Shown here piece after piece: positions 1 through 7,907 of a stretch of DNA of 44,847 bases (the first letter of the stretch is position 1; each line of letters opens with the position of its first letter). Made by a program: the position numbers and the translations under genes. Source of the stretch: Verrucomicrobiaceae bacterium UBA2429 (GTDB lineage: Bacteria; Verrucomicrobiota; Verrucomicrobiia; Verrucomicrobiales; Verrucomicrobiaceae); contig DDQZ01000018.1 in assembly GCA_002343505.1 (NCBI GenBank), forward strand, positions 28,774 to 73,620. Reading direction: 5' to 3'. Under the pieces are notes generated by a model. That model saw only the letters and a list, made by a program, of their open reading frames with translations. It was not told the origin of the DNA and made no database searches.

Positions 1-1473
1 CATCCAGCCCATGTTCCATTTGAAACCGAAGCCGAGGCCGCCCGCATCGGTGGGCTTCGAGACGCCGGGCCAGGCGGTGCTTTCCTCGGCGATGATGGTG
101 GTGCCGGGGTGCTTCTCGTAGCAGACGCGGTTGAGGTCGCGCATGAAGTCAATGGCTTCGAGGTTCTCGCGCCCGCCGTATTTGTTGGGCACCCAGGCCC
201 AGGGCTTGCGGGAGTAGTCGAGATAGAGCATGGAGGCCACGGCGTCCACGCGCAGGCCGTCAATGTGGTACTGCTCCAGCCAGAAGAGGGCGTTCGCGAC
301 GAGAAAGTTCTTCACCTCGGCGCGGCCGTAGTTGAAGATGAGCGTTCCCCAGTCCTGGTGCTCGCCCTGGCGCGGATCGGCATGCTCGTAGAGGGCGCTG
401 CCGTCGAATTTGGCGAGGCCGTGGGCGTCCTTTGGAAAATGCCCGGGCACCCAGTCGAGGATGACGCCGATGCCCGCCTGGTGGCAGCGGTCCACGAACT
501 GGCGGAACTCATCCGGATTCCCAAAGCGGCTGGTGGGAGCGTAGTAACCGGTGACCTGGTAGCCCCAGGAGCCGTCGAAGGGGTGCTCCGCCACGGGCAT
601 CAGCTCGATGTGGGTGAAATTCAGCGACTTCACATACGGGATGAGGTCGTCGGCGAGTTCGAGGTAGGACTTGGGCCGGTTTCCCTGCTCGGGGATGCGC
701 TTCCACGAGCCGAGATGCACCTCGTAGATGCTCATGGGCGTGTGGTAGAGATCGTGGGTGGCGCGGCGGTTCATCCACTCCTGGTCGCTCCAGCGGTAGC
801 GGTCGAGGTCGAAAACGAGACTTGCGGTCTGTGTGCCGTGCTGGCCGAAGAACCCCATGGGATCGGTCTTCAAAAGCAGGTGCCCCTCGGCGGTGAGGAT
901 TTCGAATTTGTAATGCGTCAGCTCGGTGATGCCGGGCAGAAAGATCTCCCAGACGCCGCCCTCGACGCGCAGGCGCATGGGATGCACGCGGCCGTCCCAG
1001 TGATTGAAGTCGCCCACCACTGAGACGCGGCGCGCATTCGGCGCCCAGACGGCGAACTGCGCGCCGGGGATGCCGTCCACCACGCGCAGGCGCGCGCCGA
1101 GGCAGTCCCAGAGCCGCTGGTGGGTGCCTTCGCGGAAAAAATAAATGTCCTGCTCACCCAGCAGCGGACCGAAGGAATAGGGGTCCGCGCCGCGCGTGAC
1201 CCGGCCCTCGTAGCTGGTGAACTCGATGTCGTAGGGGAAGCAGCCATGCCCGGTGACAGTCACGGAAAACAAGCCGTGATGATGCTCGCGGCTCATCTCC
1301 CAGGAGCCGGAGCCGTCGCGCGCGGTGACGCGGGCGCTTTGGGCGCGCGGGTGGAAGGCGCGCACGACCACTCCGCCGTGGCTTTCATGCATGCCGAGGA
1401 AACCAAACGGATCACTGTGCCGGGCTTCCAGGAGGGCGAGCGCGTCGGCGGAAAATCCGGTGTCTTCAGTCAT
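1..1473 (-). CDS. glgB: 1,4-alpha-glucan branching enzyme, C-terminus cut by window edge
   Basis: Transfers alpha-1,4 glucan segments to alpha-1,6 branch points in cytosolic glycogen synthesis (GH13 family). The window holds about the first 491 residues of a protein that is usually 630-730 residues long. Two N-terminal beta-sandwich modules are followed by the TIM barrel. The nucleophile Asp410 lies in DGLRVDAVASM and the acid/base Glu463 in IIAEEST; their spacing of 53 equals that of E. coli D405/E458. The start at 1473 (MTEDTGF) is preceded in frame by another ATG at 1479, and both lie inside the last codons of the upstream glycosyltransferase gene, which suggests translational coupling. 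The stop codon lies outside the window. The function call is firm; only the exact start is open. Confidence 0.96.
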   Translation of the reverse strand, partial: MTEDTGFSADALALLEARHSDPFGFLGMHESHGGVVVRAFHPRAQSARVTARDGSGSWEMSREHHHGLFSVTVTGHGCFPYDIEFTSYEGRVTRGADPYSFGPLLGEQDIYFFREGTHQRLWDCLGARLRVVDGIPGAQFAVWAPNARRVSVVGDFNHWDGRVHPMRLRVEGGVWEIFLPGITELTHYKFEILTAEGHLLLKTDPMGFFGQHGTQTASLVFDLDRYRWSDQEWMNRRATHDLYHTPMSIYEVHLGSWKRIPEQGNRPKSYLELADDLIPYVKSLNFTHIELMPVAEHPFDGSWGYQVTGYYAPTSRFGNPDEFRQFVDRCHQAGIGVILDWVPGHFPKDAHGLAKFDGSALYEHADPRQGEHQDWGTLIFNYGRAEVKNFLVANALFWLEQYHIDGLRVDAVASMLYLDYSRKPWAWVPNKYGGRENLEAIDFMRDLNRVCYEKHPGTTIIAEESTAWPGVSKPTDAGGLGFGFKWNMGWM

Positions 1474-2524
1474 GATCATGGGTATGTGCAAGTAGCAGAG
1501 GCTCAAGATGTTCCAAGCAGATTTTGAGCATGTCATGCCGCCTCCAGAGCGACTTGCGGCATGCGTCCGGAACATCGGCGCGCCACCATCGCATGATCTG
1601 TGCCGAGATGGTCTCAGGCGGCGAATTTGCCGGAAAAAAATGTGCTCCGTCCCCCAGCACCTCGCGATGCGCGGGCAGGTCCGAGCACCATACCGGCAGC
1701 CGGTGCGCCGCCGCCTCCAGCAGCGGCAGTCCGAAACCCTCCCCCGTGCTGGGGAAAAACAAAAGGTCCGCCGCCGCATACAGGGCGCGCACATCCGCCT
1801 CGCAGAGCGGTCCGTCCTCGCCGAGAAAGCGCACCCCGTCATCCAGGCCAAGCTCGCCGGCCAGACGGCAAAGCTCCGCGTGGTATGCCCTCCCGTCCGC
1901 CTGGTGCGGGTCCGGCGCGCCGCTGACAAGGTAGAGCGCGTCCACACCCGCCTTGCGCAGCGCTGACGTGACACGGATTCCCAGCTCGATGTTTTTCCGC
2001 CGGACCAGCCGCGCGGGATGGAACAGCACCAGACCGCGGCTTTCCAGTCCCAGCTCCTTCACGCGCCGCGTCAGTCCTAGCACCTGCGCCATGTCGAGGC
2101 CGTTCGGGATGACGCGGATGTCCCGCAAACCGGCGGCCCTTTCATAGTCCCGCCGCCGGGCCTCCGAAACCGCCACATGCAGCGCGCGCGGCGCCGGTTC
2201 CTTCCACGGGATGCCCGCGTAATGCGGATTCACCGCCGCCACGTCATGCACCCAGTTGATCCACAGCACGTCCTTTCGCGCCAGCGCCAGGCGCGTCAGC
2301 TCCCGCGTCCACTCCAGGTCGAACGGCATCGTGAACACGTTATGCACGATGACCGCGTCCACCGCCCCGCGCGCGAGCGCCGCCGCGAACTCCGCCTTTT
2401 GTTGAGCCGGCCACAGGCTCACCTCGTGCCCCAGGCTGCGCAAGGCCTCCGCCTGCGTCCCCACCACCCGCTCCACTCCGCCGATGGCCGGAGGCAGGGT
2501 GTAATGGAGCAGGGAGACGCGCAT
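1466..2524 (-). CDS. GT4-family glycosyltransferase (group 1)
   Basis: Retaining nucleotide-sugar glycosyltransferase of GT-B fold, 352 residues, a normal length for GT4. The N-terminus (MRVSLLHYTLPPAIGGVERV) carries the Gly-rich acceptor-side loop typical of the family. The C-terminal donor-binding region has STGEGFGLPLLEAAA, the E-x7-E-type motif, followed by LPVWCSDLPAHREVLGDGA. No signal peptide, so cytosolic. It overlaps the start of glgB by at least 8 bases, so the two are probably made from one transcript. That link suggests a role in alpha-glucan or another storage or surface glycan, but the sugar and acceptor cannot be read from sequence. The start ATG at 2524 begins directly at the family's conserved first strand. 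Confidence 0.9.
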   Translation of the reverse strand: MRVSLLHYTLPPAIGGVERVVGTQAEALRSLGHEVSLWPAQQKAEFAAALARGAVDAVIVHNVFTMPFDLEWTRELTRLALARKDVLWINWVHDVAAVNPHYAGIPWKEPAPRALHVAVSEARRRDYERAAGLRDIRVIPNGLDMAQVLGLTRRVKELGLESRGLVLFHPARLVRRKNIELGIRVTSALRKAGVDALYLVSGAPDPHQADGRAYHAELCRLAGELGLDDGVRFLGEDGPLCEADVRALYAAADLLFFPSTGEGFGLPLLEAAAHRLPVWCSDLPAHREVLGDGAHFFPANSPPETISAQIMRWWRADVPDACRKSLWRRHDMLKICLEHLEPLLLAHTHDHD

Positions 2525-2587
2525 GCTTCATGGAAGCCCGGAATGGGAAAATCGAAATCCGAAAGTGCGCGCCCCCGCCCGGCGGGT

Positions 2588-4543
2588 TTAGTTTTTGAAG
2601 ACCGGCTCGAAGAGGCTTTTCAAATGCAGCGCGCCCTCATGCGTCAGGTGGTTGTCATCCTGGTAGAGGGCTTTTCCGTCCGCTTCGATCAGCGCGCGCC
2701 CGTCCGGGCCGAACAGGAGGGGCGCGGGATCGAGAACGCGCGCGCCCGCTTTCTCCAGCGCCGGGCGGAGGGATTCGATCACCGCGTTGTCATCGCGGTA
2801 ATCCTGCAGAGTCCGCCCCAGGCGGCGCGGATCCCGGAAAACGGCGGGGTGCATGGTGTGAAAGGCCAGGGCTTTCGAGACCATGAAGTCATGACCCGCC
2901 ACGTCGAGCATGATCCAGACGCGGGTGCCGGCCTCGCGCAGCCGCCGCACCGTGTCCAGCAACGCCGCGCCGAATGCCGCCGGATCGTCGCCCGGGCATT
3001 TGCTCCAAAGCGCCGTCAGCACCGTGTCCGGGATTTTTTCCCGGCGTATGATCTCCAGCACCGCCGCGCTCCAGGCGTGGCTGCGGGTGTTCAGCCCGCC
3101 CCGGCTTTTGCGGTGGAATCCGATGACTGGCGCCGTGGCGGAGTACGCGGCCACCCGTCCGGCCGCCCGCTCCTCCACGCACCACGCCGCCAGCGCGGGC
3201 ACGATGCTTTTGGCGTGGCTGTCCCCCCAGACCAGCACCCGCGCGGGAGCTTCGGCTGCCTTTGCTCCGAACTTCGGCAGCCTGTTTTCCAGCGCCGCCC
3301 CGGCATCATCCGGCCACTCCTTCGCGGCGGACTCCGCCGAGGCCAGAGCCAGCACCTCCGGTTTGATCCTCCCGGGCAAGCCTCCGCGCAGGCTCCAGCC
3401 GACGGCAAAAGTCACCGCCAACGCAAGGGCGGCGGTTTGCAAAAGAGGCCTTCTCCGGCCGAGCAGCGTCCGTCTCCGCACCGGCGTCTCCACCCAGCGC
3501 CAGGAGAGCACCGCCAGTCCCCAGGCGGCAAGCACGACCGCCAGCCTGCAAACCCGGTCGTCCGCATCCAGCACCACCGGGCTGAGATAGCTCACGAAAG
3601 CCAGCAGCGGCCAGTGCCAGAGATAAAGCGAGTACGAGACCAGGCCGAGATGGCGCAGCGGAGCCGACTCCAGCACACGGCGCGCCCAGCCCGCGCCGTT
3701 CGTTGCATGCGCCCCTGTCAAGAGGCCGGCGGCCAGGCACGGAGGCAGGGCCGCGAGTCCGGGAAAAGGCGTGTCATTGTCATAGGCGAGAGCCGTCCCG
3801 ACGATGACGCAAAGGGAAGCGCCCGACACGAGTCCCTGCCGTCTTTTCAACGCCTGCTGAAACCGGCCCGTCGCTGGCAGGCACGCCAGCACCGAGCCCA
3901 GCAGCAGTTCCCATGCGCGCGCAGGCAGCCAGTAAAACGCCCAATGCGGGTCCGCCTCGACCATGACGGCTGAAACCGCCAAACTCAGCAGCAAAAGCGC
4001 CCCGAAGACGCGCAGGCACAGGCCGCGCAAATCCCGGCCCCCGCCTCTCCGCTGCCATGCGGCCAGCGCCATGCACAGGAAAGGCATCAAAAGATAAAAC
4101 TGCTCCTCCACCGCCAGCGACCACAAATGCAGCAGCGGCATCTGCTCCGCAGGCCCGGCAAAATAGCCTCCGCCTTCCCTCCAGAAATAAACATTGGCCG
4201 CCAGCAGCGCCTGCGCCGCCGCCGAGCTTCCCAACCGGTCCAAATCACCGGGCAGCATCAGCCAGAAGCCGAGACCCAGCACCGCCAGCACCAGCACCGT
4301 GAGCGCGGGCAGGATGCGCCGCGCGCGCCGCTCCCAAAACTCCAGCAGGCTGAAGCCTCCCCGTTCCAGGTCCCTGACCATGATGCCCGTGATCAGGTAG
4401 CCGGAGATGACGAAAAACACATCCACTCCGATGAATCCGCCCCGGAAGGAAAGGCGCGCGTGAAACAGCACCACCAGGAGCACGGCCAGCCCGCGCAGCC
4501 CGTCAATGTCCGGCCTGTGGTTGGAGGTCTGTGATGCATTCAT
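2588..4543 (-). CDS. OafA/YrhL-type acyltransferase with C-terminal SGNH domain
   Basis: Integral membrane O-acyltransferase (Acyl_transf_3) that typically acetylates lipopolysaccharide, peptidoglycan or exopolysaccharide sugars. The N-terminus reads RPDIDGLRGLAVLLVVLFHA, the family signature, followed by GGFIGVDVFFVISGYLITG and about ten hydrophobic segments. After roughly residue 400 an extracytoplasmic SGNH hydrolase-like domain follows, with GDSH (block I) and a late DDNHLTHEG that supplies the Asp/His pair. I chose the ATG at 4543 (MNASQTSNHRPDIDG), giving 651 residues; a longer in-frame start at 4690 would add 49 low-complexity residues not expected in the family. It lies 63 bases upstream of the GT4 gene on the same strand, consistent with a surface-glycan role. 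Confidence 0.92.
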   Translation of the reverse strand: MNASQTSNHRPDIDGLRGLAVLLVVLFHARLSFRGGFIGVDVFFVISGYLITGIMVRDLERGGFSLLEFWERRARRILPALTVLVLAVLGLGFWLMLPGDLDRLGSSAAAQALLAANVYFWREGGGYFAGPAEQMPLLHLWSLAVEEQFYLLMPFLCMALAAWQRRGGGRDLRGLCLRVFGALLLLSLAVSAVMVEADPHWAFYWLPARAWELLLGSVLACLPATGRFQQALKRRQGLVSGASLCVIVGTALAYDNDTPFPGLAALPPCLAAGLLTGAHATNGAGWARRVLESAPLRHLGLVSYSLYLWHWPLLAFVSYLSPVVLDADDRVCRLAVVLAAWGLAVLSWRWVETPVRRRTLLGRRRPLLQTAALALAVTFAVGWSLRGGLPGRIKPEVLALASAESAAKEWPDDAGAALENRLPKFGAKAAEAPARVLVWGDSHAKSIVPALAAWCVEERAAGRVAAYSATAPVIGFHRKSRGGLNTRSHAWSAAVLEIIRREKIPDTVLTALWSKCPGDDPAAFGAALLDTVRRLREAGTRVWIMLDVAGHDFMVSKALAFHTMHPAVFRDPRRLGRTLQDYRDDNAVIESLRPALEKAGARVLDPAPLLFGPDGRALIEADGKALYQDDNHLTHEGALHLKSLFEPVFKN

Positions 4544-4731
4544 CGAAGCCGCCCCGATACGCCTGCCGCCTCGCGGCGCAAGCTCAACGCGGCGGGAGGG
4601 CCGCGTCCCTCCATCGGGCGAGCCTGCGGCAGCCGGCGGCGCGGACTGGTGGCACTTTTTTTGGAAGCACAATGTATTTACTTGCCCCAAGCCTGCCGGA
4701 CGAGATAAAACCGGGCCAATAAATTCAAAAA

Positions 4732-4944
4732 ATGCGTCCCATCCTTTATTGGCTGAGTTCCCTCTTTGTGGCTGTGATCGCCGCGAAAGCCGCAGGCCGC
4801 GCGGATTCAGAGACCATTTCCCTGGACGCGGCCTTGCCCCTGCTGGCGGTGGCAGACCCGGTGCGTTCCGTGCTGCTTGGAGCCGGAGTTCTGGCCCTTG
4901 CCTTCACCTACCGCCAGGCATGGGCGGCATTCCGCGGGCGTTGA
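4732..4944 (+). CDS. Small hypothetical membrane protein (70 aa)
   Basis: Not recognised. The 70-residue product has two hydrophobic stretches (about residues 5-20 and 35-58) separated by a short polar loop, and a basic C-terminus (RQAWAAFRGR), suggesting a two-pass inner-membrane protein. Codon use is the G/C-ending pattern of neighbouring genes, which supports it being real. It is transcribed away from the acyltransferase and ends 9 bases before the convergent lipoprotein gene. No clear ribosome binding site precedes the ATG. Confidence 0.55.
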   Translation: MRPILYWLSSLFVAVIAAKAAGRADSETISLDAALPLLAVADPVRSVLLGAGVLALAFTYRQAWAAFRGR

Positions 4945-4953
4945 GCGCGCGCG

Positions 4954-5721
4954 TCACCAGAGCCAGATCATGAAGGCGGGGCTGTCCTTCACCCTGGCAC
5001 TCGGCGGCATCCTCACCAGCGCCTCGAACTGCCGCGCCCACTCGCGCGCCACCTTGCGCGCATGGCTGTAGTGGTTGTAGTCGTGCAGGGAGAGGATGAG
5101 CGCCGAGCGGTTCTGCTCCACATCGGTGAACTCCAGCAAAACCTGCTTCTGCACCGGATCATAGAGCCGCCCCTCGATGGCGGTGCGCCCTTTGAGCGGG
5201 TCCCCCACCACGGACTCCGCGCCGGGAAAGGTCAGCAGGTTGATGAACCGGCGCGTGACTCCCCCGGAGACAGGATTCGGGTCCAGCTCCACCAGCGCCA
5301 GCTCCACCAGCAGGCTGTCCGCCGCAGGCGCTGCCACCACTTCCTGGCGCGGGCCGGGCGACTCGCGGAACGCCCGCGCGAACTCCTCGCGCAGGTAGGC
5401 CGCCAGCCTCGCCGCCGCCCGCTCGCGCGCCTCATCCCCGCTTTCCACCCGCGCCAGCGCGCGCCCCACCGGGCGCAAATGGTCCAGGCACACCGGCGCG
5501 ATGTGGATCGTCCATCTCTCCCGCGCGTTTTGCCAGACCTTCGGGGAGGGGTTCCTCCACACCCTGGCAAAGGGCGACCTGCCGGGGTCCGATGCCCGCA
5601 TCTCCGCCGCGTGCCGCAGGAAGGGGGTGCTTTCCGAGGGGCGCGCTTTGGCGAATTTCCGAGCATGGCTGCACGAGCCGAGCAGCGCCGCGAGCAGAAG
5701 GAGAAAAAACCGGGCGGTCAT
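4954..5721 (-). CDS. DUF3313-like lipoprotein
   Basis: Predicted lipoprotein of 255 residues. The ATG at 5721 gives MTARFFLLLLAALLGSCSHA, a signal peptide with a lipobox ending at Cys17; the longer frame start at 5769 would bury the signal peptide and is rejected. The mature part has the pattern of DUF3313 proteins: an 'IHIAPVCLDHL' strand, a long helix with many Arg/Glu, then a 'SLLVELALVELDPNP' strand and a late region resembling 'GRTAIEGRLYDPVQKQVLLEF'. The function of this family is unknown; the sequence says only that it is membrane anchored and probably periplasmic. Family assignment is by pattern and moderately sure. Confidence 0.8.
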   Translation of the reverse strand: MTARFFLLLLAALLGSCSHARKFAKARPSESTPFLRHAAEMRASDPGRSPFARVWRNPSPKVWQNARERWTIHIAPVCLDHLRPVGRALARVESGDEARERAAARLAAYLREEFARAFRESPGPRQEVVAAPAADSLLVELALVELDPNPVSGGVTRRFINLLTFPGAESVVGDPLKGRTAIEGRLYDPVQKQVLLEFTDVEQNRSALILSLHDYNHYSHARKVAREWARQFEALVRMPPSARVKDSPAFMIWLW

Positions 5722-5796
5722 GCCATTCACAGGGCATTCTGGCACCGGGCCGGCGGCGCGGCAAGTCACGACCCGCCACGGAGCCGCCCGCGCGCC

Positions 5797-6045
5797 TCAT
5801 TCCATCTCGTCAAGGTCGCGCTCCACTTCCAGGATGCGCTGCAGCGCGTCGAGAAACTCCTCCGCCGCCTCCAGAGGCAGCATGATCGTGTCCCGCCGGC
5901 CGCGCACATCCTCGGTGATCTTGATCACACGGCCGCGCTCGTTCTCCTTCAAGTCCAGGAAGAAGATCTTCCTGTCAGTGATGATTTTTTCGGAGTGCAA
6001 CGGCGGATTGCCGCGCCTCGGTTCTTCGAAATCGTCGTTCCTCAT
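5797..6045 (-). CDS. Pur-alpha-like nucleic-acid-binding protein
   Basis: Small protein of 82 residues with a single PUR-type repeat. The core RKIFFLDLKENERGRVIKI followed by MLPLEAAEEFLDAL matches the bacterial Pur-alpha family pattern (aromatic-Asp-x-x-x-Asn-x-Arg-Gly, then a helix). Such proteins bind single-stranded nucleic acid as dimers. The ATG at 6045 is preceded by AGGAG at a suitable distance, one of the few clear Shine-Dalgarno sequences in the window, so I prefer it to the upstream in-frame ATG at 6123. The target is unknown. The gene stands alone between the lipoprotein gene and the rhodanese gene. Confidence 0.82.
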   Translation of the reverse strand: MRNDDFEEPRRGNPPLHSEKIITDRKIFFLDLKENERGRVIKITEDVRGRRDTIMLPLEAAEEFLDALQRILEVERDLDEME

Positions 6046-6379
6046 GCCTGTGTGCTCCTGCGTTGCGAGATGCATTTTTTGATTTATCCGCGGCGATTTT
6101 AAAAATCCGCCATTTTTTGTCAATCCTTCTTCACAGCCGCCGGCGCTGCCGCGCTGTCATGGCGGCGCTGTCGGCAAGCATGTCGAGTCTCTTGAAGACT
6201 TTATCAGGGAGGGATGACACGGATGGAAAAACGAGCGCTATGTAGAATTGCCGGCAGTCGGCTGAAACGGTTCAGCGACACATCAATTCCAACATGGGAT
6301 GACGAGCCTAAATTCACGAAATGAAAAGAGAGCGTGAGGCTGAATGGGTGGACCCATAGCCCGCTGACGACTCTCCCGC
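6046..6379. other. Intergenic region without recognised gene
   Basis: About 330 bases upstream of the Pur-alpha-like gene and downstream of the rhodanese-like gene. It is relatively A/T rich next to the Pur-alpha start, as expected for a promoter region, and contains the AGGAG ribosome binding site. The short open frames here have no recognisable product. I see no terminator hairpin. Confidence 0.5.
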
Positions 6380-6937
6380 TCACTCCTCCAATTCCACGCG
6401 GTAGCGCGGCAGGGAGGGGTCGGCCTCGGCGCTGTAGGCATCTATGCCTCCGGCGAGGCAGCGCACGTCGTCGAAGCCGTGGCCGATGAAGTAGGCGGCC
6501 ACGTCGAGGGAGCGGGTGCCGGTGTGGTCGTAGATGACGAGGGGGGCGGCTTTGTCCCACTGGGAAAAGGCTTCCTGCACCACCTCCTGGGTCATGAGCT
6601 GGGAGCCGGGGATGTGGACGGCCTCATGCTCCTCGCGGGTGCGCGCGTCGAGCAGGCGGGGGGGATTTTCCCCGGCGAGCAGGGCGGCGAGTTCGGCGGG
6701 GGGGATTTGCAGCCGCACGTCGGACTCGTGGCTTTCCTGGATGTGGGAGATGAGCTCCTGCACAGGGATCTGGTCGTTGCGCGCGCAGAGCTGGGCCAGC
6801 GTCTCATCGGGGCTGAAGGCGCAGGAGCTGCAGCCGCCGATGTGGTATTTGGCGAACATGGAGCGGCGCGCGCCGGGGTAGGCCTGGAGCACCTGGGCGA
6901 GAGTGGTCTCGGGCGTGAGCGGGATGGGGGCGGTCAT
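6380..6937 (-). CDS. DUF1858-like plus rhodanese-like protein, catalytic Cys replaced by Asp
   Basis: 185-residue cytosolic protein with two modules. Residues 1-60 resemble DUF1858 / hybrid-cluster-associated domains (TLAQVLQAYPGARRSMFAKYH, then GGCSSCAFSPDETL with a CxxC pair). Residues about 85-180 form a rhodanese domain (LLDARTREEHEAVHIPGSQL, later GFDDVRCLAGGIDAY). At the active-site loop the sequence is YDHTGTRS where active rhodaneses have YCxxGxRS, so the sulfur-carrying Cys is Asp (codon at 6527-6529). It is therefore probably not a sulfurtransferase by the usual mechanism; a binding or phosphatase-like role is possible. The start at 6937 was chosen because both domains fit from there. 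It diverges from pssA. Confidence 0.82.
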   Translation of the reverse strand: MTAPIPLTPETTLAQVLQAYPGARRSMFAKYHIGGCSSCAFSPDETLAQLCARNDQIPVQELISHIQESHESDVRLQIPPAELAALLAGENPPRLLDARTREEHEAVHIPGSQLMTQEVVQEAFSQWDKAAPLVIYDHTGTRSLDVAAYFIGHGFDDVRCLAGGIDAYSAEADPSLPRYRVELEE

Positions 6938-7022
6938 GGCGGAAGGATGAACGCGCGGCGGCGGCGAGGAAACTGCAAAGTTCATGCGGACAAGCGCGGG
7001 CCGCGGGTTACAGTGCGCGCTC

Positions 7023-7904
7023 ATGATCGAACGCGAACCCCGAATTTTTGTGCTGCCCACGCTGATGACGGCGGGCAACATCCTGTCCGGATTCGTGGCC
7101 ATCCTGCAAATCTTCAAGGGGCGCGAGGGGCTGGTCACGGAGCACTACTACTGGGCCATCATCGCCATCCTGGCCGCGTGCCTTTTCGATGTGCTGGACG
7201 GGCGCGTGGCGCGGCTGGGGGGGCAGGAGTCGCCCTTCGGGCGGGAGCTGGACTCGATCGCGGACATTGTGAGCTTTGGCGTGGCGCCGGCGCTGCTGGT
7301 GCATGACATCGTGCTCTCCAGCATTGAAAAACCGGCGGGCCTGGGCTGGCTGATCGCCTCGGTGTACCTGGTGTGCGGGGCCATGCGGCTGGCGCGCTTC
7401 AACTGCATCGCCGCCTCGGATGACAAGACGAACAGCAAGCACTTCCGCGGCTGCCCCATCCCGGCGGCGGCGGGTGTCATCGCCTCGCTGACGCTGCTGA
7501 TGCTGTGGCTGGACGAGGGGAACAAGGAGATCGGCCCGTGGAAGTACGGCCTGGCGGTGCTCATGGTGCTGCTCTCCTTCCTCATGATGAGCGACCTGGA
7601 GTATCCCAGCTTCAAGTCCATCAACTGGCGCACGCGCCGCTCGCCCGCCTGGGTGCTGGTCTCCATCATCGTGGTGGCTTTCACCGTGCGGAACTGGGAA
7701 TGGATGCCCTCGGTGCTCTTTGTGAGCTACCTGCTCTACGGCCTCTTCCGCCCGTGGATCTCCCGCCGCTGGCGCAGGCAGATCGAGATCGAAAGCGAGA
7801 CCGGCGAACCCGCCGACGAACCCGTCAACGGCGCCCTCAACTCTGACGAGGACAGCGCCGCCCATGAAAGCCCCGCCGCGCCCGGCAAGGGGAGCATCGC
7901 ATAA
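7023..7904 (+). CDS. pssA: CDP-diacylglycerol-serine O-phosphatidyltransferase
   Basis: Makes phosphatidylserine from CDP-diacylglycerol and L-serine in the inner membrane, the first step towards phosphatidylethanolamine. The CDP-alcohol phosphatidyltransferase motif is complete: Asp59-Gly60, Ala63-Arg64, Gly73, Asp77 and Asp81. It is surrounded by several hydrophobic segments, and the protein is 293 residues, normal for the Bacillus-type enzyme with an extended acidic C-terminus. The opening MIEREPRIFVLPTLMTAGN fits the family, so I prefer the ATG at 7023 to the upstream one at 6984. The next gene starts 3 bases after the stop, so the two are probably co-transcribed. Confidence 0.93.
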   Translation: MIEREPRIFVLPTLMTAGNILSGFVAILQIFKGREGLVTEHYYWAIIAILAACLFDVLDGRVARLGGQESPFGRELDSIADIVSFGVAPALLVHDIVLSSIEKPAGLGWLIASVYLVCGAMRLARFNCIAASDDKTNSKHFRGCPIPAAAGVIASLTLLMLWLDEGNKEIGPWKYGLAVLMVLLSFLMMSDLEYPSFKSINWRTRRSPAWVLVSIIVVAFTVRNWEWMPSVLFVSYLLYGLFRPWISRRWRRQIEIESETGEPADEPVNGALNSDEDSAAHESPAAPGKGSIA

Positions 7905-7907
7905 AGG

